The notes below the pieces were generated by a model. It was not told the DNA's origin. It made no database searches and saw only the letters and a program-made list of their open reading frames with translations. The translations under genes and the position numbers were made by a program. Shown piece by piece: positions 58,901 to 64,000 of a stretch of 64,000 nt of DNA. Source of the DNA: Hirsutella rhossiliensis (lineage: Eukaryota; Ascomycota; Sordariomycetes; Hypocreales; Ophiocordycipitaceae); assembly GCF_020360975.1 (NCBI RefSeq), contig NW_025408674.1:2294001-2358000 (forward strand). The letters run 5' to 3'. Position 1 is the first letter of the stretch. Every line of letters begins with the position of its first letter.

Positions 58901-60573
58901 TACCCCCTTAGCTATAGCTTGCCCTTATAGAAAGGGTAAAGTTAAATACCTAGGCCGGTAAGCGTATAGAGGAGGTCTTAGTCTATACTTATCCCTTACT
59001 TAAGAAATCTAGGTTTTAGCCCTAGGCTCTTTTAGACCTACTTTAAGAAAAAGGGGCCTTAAGGAGGATATTAAGTCCTATAAGAAAGGGGGGCTTCTCT
59101 AAGGATAAGTCCTTAAAAAGGGGGCCTTTTAAGAAGAATAAGTCCTAATTAAGCTAGGGGCCCTCCTTTAAGATAAGTCCTAATTCCTCTCTTTAGCTAT
59201 AGACGTTTCCTTCCTCCTATATACTATTAGCTCCTCTTATAGACTCTTAAGGCGGACTTCTAAGGATAGCTTCTCTTAAAGGTTTTCTAGCTTAATTTAC
59301 TATAAAAAGATAGCTAGCTTCTACTTTAGTAAGGGCTTTATAAGACCGTTGGCTTTTATTAATACTATTAGAACCTAATAGATAGAAATAAGTCCCCTTT
59401 AGACCTCTTAGCGTAGCTAATATTAGTAGATATTAATATACTATAGCTAGGTCGATAGCTTACTATTTTCCTCTATAAGAATTTATATAGTCTATATATT
59501 ATTATATTCTATAGCTAATAGGGACGGAATTTATAGTTATAGAGATATTAGTAGCTAGCTAAGGAAAATCGCTTCTTTTAATACTTTTAAAAAAGCTAAT
59601 AGCTTTGCCTTTATACTTAAAATCGTAATAGTAGCTTATTTTAAAGCTCTCTAAGTAATAGTTCCTTTAAAAAGGGATATAATATACCCTTATAAGCTCT
59701 TTCTATCTAAGAAATTATCTATAAAAGATAAATCGCTTAAATAAAGGAAGATTTCGGTAGCTAATTTCTTTCTTTCTTACCCTCCTAAGCGTAGACTATA
59801 TAATCTCGTTAAATAGAGATAAAGAATAGCTTTATTTACTACTTCTTAATACCTAGGGCTAGGATTCTAGTTATACTTAGCTAGCTAGGAGACTATAAAA
59901 GAGATATCCGGTCTAATAGAAATAGCTAAAAAAAAAGTAGGGAGCCTACCTTCTATTAATATTAGTGTTTCTCTTACTCCCTAGCTTAAAAGGACGGATT
60001 AGGTAAAAGCTCTTCGTTTAATATAAGCGTAGAGGGAAGCTTCTTATCGAGGGAATTAAGGAGGAATTTATAAGTAACCTTATTAATATAGGCGTCCTAG
60101 GTAAGCTAAATAGTCCGTTAGGACCTATTCCTAAGGATTTATATCCTTAAGAACTACTTTAGCTCCCTTAGCTTAGTTATCTTATACCTTTATTATAGGC
60201 CTTTTATAGCCTCCCTTATATTTACTTCTTCCTCTTTTAAGTAGGCCTAGATAATATTATTAACGTAAAAAAAAACTATAATTTTTCCCTTTTATATTAT
60301 ATAAAGTTCTTAAAGGACTTTCTTAAAGCCTAGGGCTTTAAAGGAACCTATTAAATACTATTGCTACTAAAAGGGTAATCTTTATAATTTATATAGTGCT
60401 TTCGTAAGCTATAAAACCTATCCTAGCTATTAGAAACTAAGAGGAAGTCGTATATAAATAACTTCTTCTTCCTTAAGTAAGTAGTTAATAAAGGCGTTAA
60501 CTATATCTATCTAATTAAGTTCGAGGTCGAATTCTACTACTATAGCTATAAGGGTCTAAAAAGATATCCCTAC

Positions 60574-61270
60574 TATAAGAATATACCCTTATATTCCTAT
60601 TTTACTATTATAAAGAAATAATAAGTATAGGGAGGCTCTATAAAATAAGCTAATAAAAAGAGGCTCTATAATATAGTCTAAGGGAATAACCCTTAAAAGA
60701 TAAAGACCTCTACTAGATATCTATACCTTCCTTTAGGAAAAGCGGGTTAAGATAAGCCTATCCTAATAAAATAAAATATATATAAAGTACATAAGTTAAT
60801 TACAAGTAGAACGAATACCCTATTACCTATTTTAGCCTAGCGGCTCTAAAGATATCCGCGATATAAGAATAGGTAGGGCATAGAACATTCTAGTTAAATC
60901 TACTACTTATACTAGAACCTATAGTCTTACGTTAACTATTACGTTATAATTAGACCACCTACTAAGTTAGAAAGACATACTATAGATAGAGCTTTTTAAG
61001 TACTATAGAATATACTAGAAAGCTAACTAATCGGTCTACTAGTAAGCGAGCAATAGTCTATAAAAGATAAAGGATTTCCCTAGGAGTAGTAGATAGAATA
61101 AGTAAGTTTATAAGCATCCTTTATAACGCTATTCTTTTAATATATTATTTAGCCCCTTATATACTCGTTATATATTCCGGACGAAATCCTACCCTATACT
61201 CCTTCGACCGATCTTTCCGCTTACGTTATTAATTACCCGATTCTATACTTATTACTTATACCTTTCTATA
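60574..61270. mobile_element. Solo LTR H inserted in D3
   Basis: 697 bp with no counterpart in D1 or D2 at this place, flanked by a perfect CCTAC duplication (60569-60573, 61271-61275). Ends TATAAGAA...TTTCTATA, consistent with TG...CA ends after RIP. Part of it (about 61,180-61,215) resembles the E LTR (CCTACC-TATACTCCTTC context), so it may be the LTR of a Copia family related to E. No internal region is present, as expected after LTR-LTR recombination. Confidence 0.75.
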
Positions 61271-62449
61271 CCTACTAAGGTAGTTGCCTTAGTAGGAAGA
61301 TCCCCTTTTTCCTACTAGTTCCTATAAATAACTAGCTAGGCCTTATACTTTTAAAGGAAGCTATATTTATTAGTCTTATAGATAAAGACCTACTTATAGC
61401 TAAGGACCTATTTTCCTCTTACTTTTTCCTTAAGGACCTCTTTAAAAGACCCTATCTCTTTATATAAAGCTAGGTAGTCTTTCTAGGCCTAGAAAAACTA
61501 GTCTCTAAAAGGGTGTCTTTCTAGCTGCTTTTAGTTTACTAGTAGGTCTAGGAGGTCTCTTTTATATACCTTCCTTGCTAATAGCTATAGCTTAAAGAGC
61601 CGGCCTACTATAAATGCTCCGTAGGAACTATCTTTTATAGGTATTAGATAGAAGTCGGAAAAATAATTAAAATAAAGGAGAGGTTAGTCTTCTTTTATAT
61701 CGGGCCCTATACCTTCCTTTACTTCTCGAAGTAAAGATAAAAAGGTAGCTAGGTAATCCTTTAAGAGAGGTGCCTTTCTTACCCCCTTAGGGGTTAATAT
61801 AGGAAGACTAATAGAGAAAGCTACTTTTAGATCTTCTTTTTATTCCGTAAGAGGAGGCGTAGGAAGGTAAGCGTATTCTAGCTCTACCGCTTTCTTATAG
61901 TCTCCTTCTTCGTTTAGATTATCTAATCTAATAGCTTCCTCTTTTTCTTTAAAGTCGGCGTTATCCTTAACTACTTCGACGTTAGTTTCTTCTTTCGTTT
62001 CCTTATCTAAGGCCTCTTCTTATAACTATTAAGAAGGGGGGATTTAGATCTTTTAAATTAGCTAACGTTATAAGAGTAAGAGGGGCTATTAATCCCTCTT
62101 TCTATCGAAGAAGCTAGATTCGTCGAAAATTATATCCCTAGTTAAAATAACCTTTTATAAAAGAAGAATATAGATCTAAAAGATATTTATAGAATTATAA
62201 CTAATAAGGTAACTAATAAAGGCTCTAAGATTAAGCTTTCTTTTCTTTTTCCTTTTTAGTTATATATTAGTAGTTATAGCGTATGCCTTATAGCTATAGG
62301 TATAAAGGTAAGCTAGTAAGGCCCTCTTCTTTATAAAGAGCTTAAGGGGGGATTTTTAGTCTATTCCTTAGTTTAGTTCCTAGGGTCCTTAGGGTCCCTA
62401 GGGGTCCGGTTCTAAAGGTAATAGGCGGTCTTAATAACTTCCCTTTAAA

Positions 62450-62533
62450 GGTTATAGGGAAGCTTTATAGTAAGTCTTATCGTATAGGCAAGGTTATAGG
62501 GAAGCTTTATAGTAAGTCTTATTATATAGGCCC
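62450..62533. repeat. 42-bp tandem duplication in D3
   Basis: Two copies of a 42-bp unit starting GGTTATAGGGAAGC (62450 and 62492), differing mainly by CG versus TA. D1 and D2 have one copy, so the duplication is private to D3. Confidence 0.75.
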
Positions 62534-64000
62534 TTTCTATTATAATACCCCTTAATCTTTCTACCCCTCCGTTCTAGGCCTAGGTATTTAGTGCTAATAG
62601 GAGGGGTAAAATGCCCCTTTTTCGAAGCTAATTTAAGATATCCTTTATAAATAGCTCTCTATTAGACCGTATCTTCTTTACCTTATAGCTAAAGTAGGAT
62701 TTTATTTAGTTAACGAAGTCTTAGAAGGTAAACTAGTTATACTTACTTAGGTAGGTCTATAAGAAATAAGGGAAAACTATCCTTAAAAGGGCGTTTATAA
62801 AAAACATTACCTTAATAAAGCTTTCTTAATCCTTAGAAACGTTGGTCTAGTCGACCTAAATTTCCTTATATAGCTAGTCCGGCCGTAAAGGGGTTTATCT
62901 AGAAATTCGTCTCTTAGTCTTTCCTTAGCCGTAGTATTTATATTCGACGGTCTTTAGGCCCCTTATTTATACGCCCTATTATTAGCCTAGCTTATATAAA
63001 GCTAGGGGGCCTAGGTAACTAAGTCGTACGTACTAAAGAATACCGTCTCCTTAGGCTACTAAAAGAGGGTCCTTTATAGTAGACCTATTTCTCTTAGTAG
63101 GGAAAGCTAACTTCTTAAGAGGTTCCTTCCTAAGAATAGGTCGGAATTCGAGAATAAATTAACCGAATTTTTCCTTAATAAGCCTAATAGTCTAATTCTT
63201 TTAGACTAGCCTCGTAGGCTTAAACGTCGTATCCTAGAAGATTCCTTCTTCTTAAAGAAGGTAGAAGGAAATTAGGCTCGTTAAAAATTAAGGGTAAAAA
63301 GCTACCCTTTTTCGTCGAAGAATTTATATAGACCCGTTAGGTAATTTTATCGTAAAATTCACCCTTCCGTATCCCTCTATCTATATAGTTAATTCCCTAG
63401 TAATAAGGTATTCCCTCCGTGCTTTTTTAAAGGACTAGAATCGTAAGAGTATATTATAGATATTAAGGGAAGTACTAGAGCTAAGGATAGCTAATTTTTA
63501 TAGGGGATAATCGAAGGGTCTTAATAGGTAGTCTTATTAATTTATAGGGAAGATAAAGGCCGGATTTACTATACTAACGATTTTTCCTCGAATTTATAGT
63601 AGCGGCGTTATTAGTTACTATTTCTTAGTAACCCGAATCTCGTCTATCTTCTTCTATAATAAGGGGTCCTCCTTAAGAGACTATTATATCGTTTCTTATA
63701 GCCTCTTTAAAGGGTTAAATCCTTTAGGTCGGTTTTCCTTAAAGACTTACTAGTATTATAATAACTAATAGCCTAGGGATTTATAGGCTAGGCAGCCGTT
63801 TCGTTGTCTAGTCTTTTACTTCTTCGAGGAATCTTTATCTTAATCCGGAAGGTTTGCTTAAAAACCTCCCCTTTTTACCCCTTATTATTAATTTTAATAA
63901 AGAGGTTTAATTTTAACTAGTTCCTTAATTTTTTAACTAACGGACTAAAAGGTCTATTAGGGGACTAGTTAGGCCGGTCTAACTAACGGGACTAAGGCCG

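Larger units (their letters stand above)
7347..64000. other. RIP-saturated retrotransposon block
   Basis: From about 7,347 onward CpA and TpG are nearly absent while TpA is in great excess and CpG, CpC and TpC remain. ATG is consequently rare, and the reading frames of recognisable gag and pol genes are interrupted almost only by TAA or TAG, as expected when CAA, CAG and TGG are mutated. This is the signature of repeat-induced point mutation acting on both strands. Everything I can identify here is LTR retrotransposon. The block is probably constitutive heterochromatin. I see no host gene inside it. Confidence 0.95.
58425..64000 (-). mobile_element. Element D3, Ty1/Copia (family D), truncated by the window end
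   Basis: It starts with a 476-bp LTR (58425-58900) whose first bases are a transition-only version of the D LTR end, followed by the D 3' untranslated region, pol and part of gag in minus orientation. It aligns with D2 from 34,220 to about 38,500 and with D1 in reverse. More mutated than D1 and D2. It carries solo LTR H and a 42-bp tandem duplication. The 5' LTR should lie roughly 1.5 kb beyond the window. Confidence 0.9.

Noticed and set aside
7347..64000. A bacterial or mitochondrial origin for the AT-rich block
   Set aside because: The content is Copia and Gypsy retrotransposons with RIP-type dinucleotide loss and CpG-rich islands, not organellar genes.

Overview
The window joins two very different kinds of DNA and looks like a filamentous ascomycete (Pezizomycotina, probably a Sordariomycete). 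Evidence for this is short GT-AG introns with CTGAC branch sites, a LaeA-type methyltransferase, and a large retrotransposon block carrying an extreme repeat-induced point mutation (RIP) signature.

Positions 1 to about 7,346 are ordinary GC-balanced host DNA on the edge of the block. Two plus-strand genes are convincing: a four-exon SAM-dependent methyltransferase (2983-4262, 358 aa) and an intronless small Cys-rich protein (5843-6442, 199 aa) with a C2H2-like and a Zn2Cys6-like cluster behind a TATA box. The first 2.7 kb holds simple repeats but no gene I can defend.

From about 7,347 to the end, every stretch I recognise is LTR retrotransposon. CpA and TpG are almost absent, TpA is in great excess, ATG is rare, and coding frames are broken almost only by TAA/TAG. 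The insertions are nested like Russian dolls, and most levels have two equal-length LTRs and a 5-bp target duplication. The outermost is C1, a Ty3/Gypsy element seen in three pieces (7347-8508, 50102-50340, 56681-57254). Element B (Gypsy, minus, 8509-50101) sits in C1. C2, a second copy of the C family (Gypsy, minus, 12486-47222), sits in B. E (Copia, plus, 18899-41060) sits in the C2 pol gene. D2 (Copia, minus, 23863-39972) sits in the RNase H region of E. F (Gypsy with a chromodomain, minus, 24404-34215) sits in D2. C1 also carries D1 (Copia, plus, 50341-56680), the least mutated element. To the right lie a D LTR fragment, a Gypsy integrase remnant, and D3 (minus, 58425 to past the end), which carries a 697-bp solo LTR (H).

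The most unusual content is coding sequence outside gag-pol in the Gypsy families. Family C has an approximately 850-codon sense-strand frame downstream of integrase (12,890-15,450) and an approximately 330-codon frame on the opposite strand (16,360-17,310). F has an approximately 570-codon sense-strand frame downstream of its chromodomain (25,440-27,180). B has a GC-rich 3' region with coding character on one strand or the other. I recognise none of these proteins. All element genes are disabled by RIP; only the two left-hand genes look functional.
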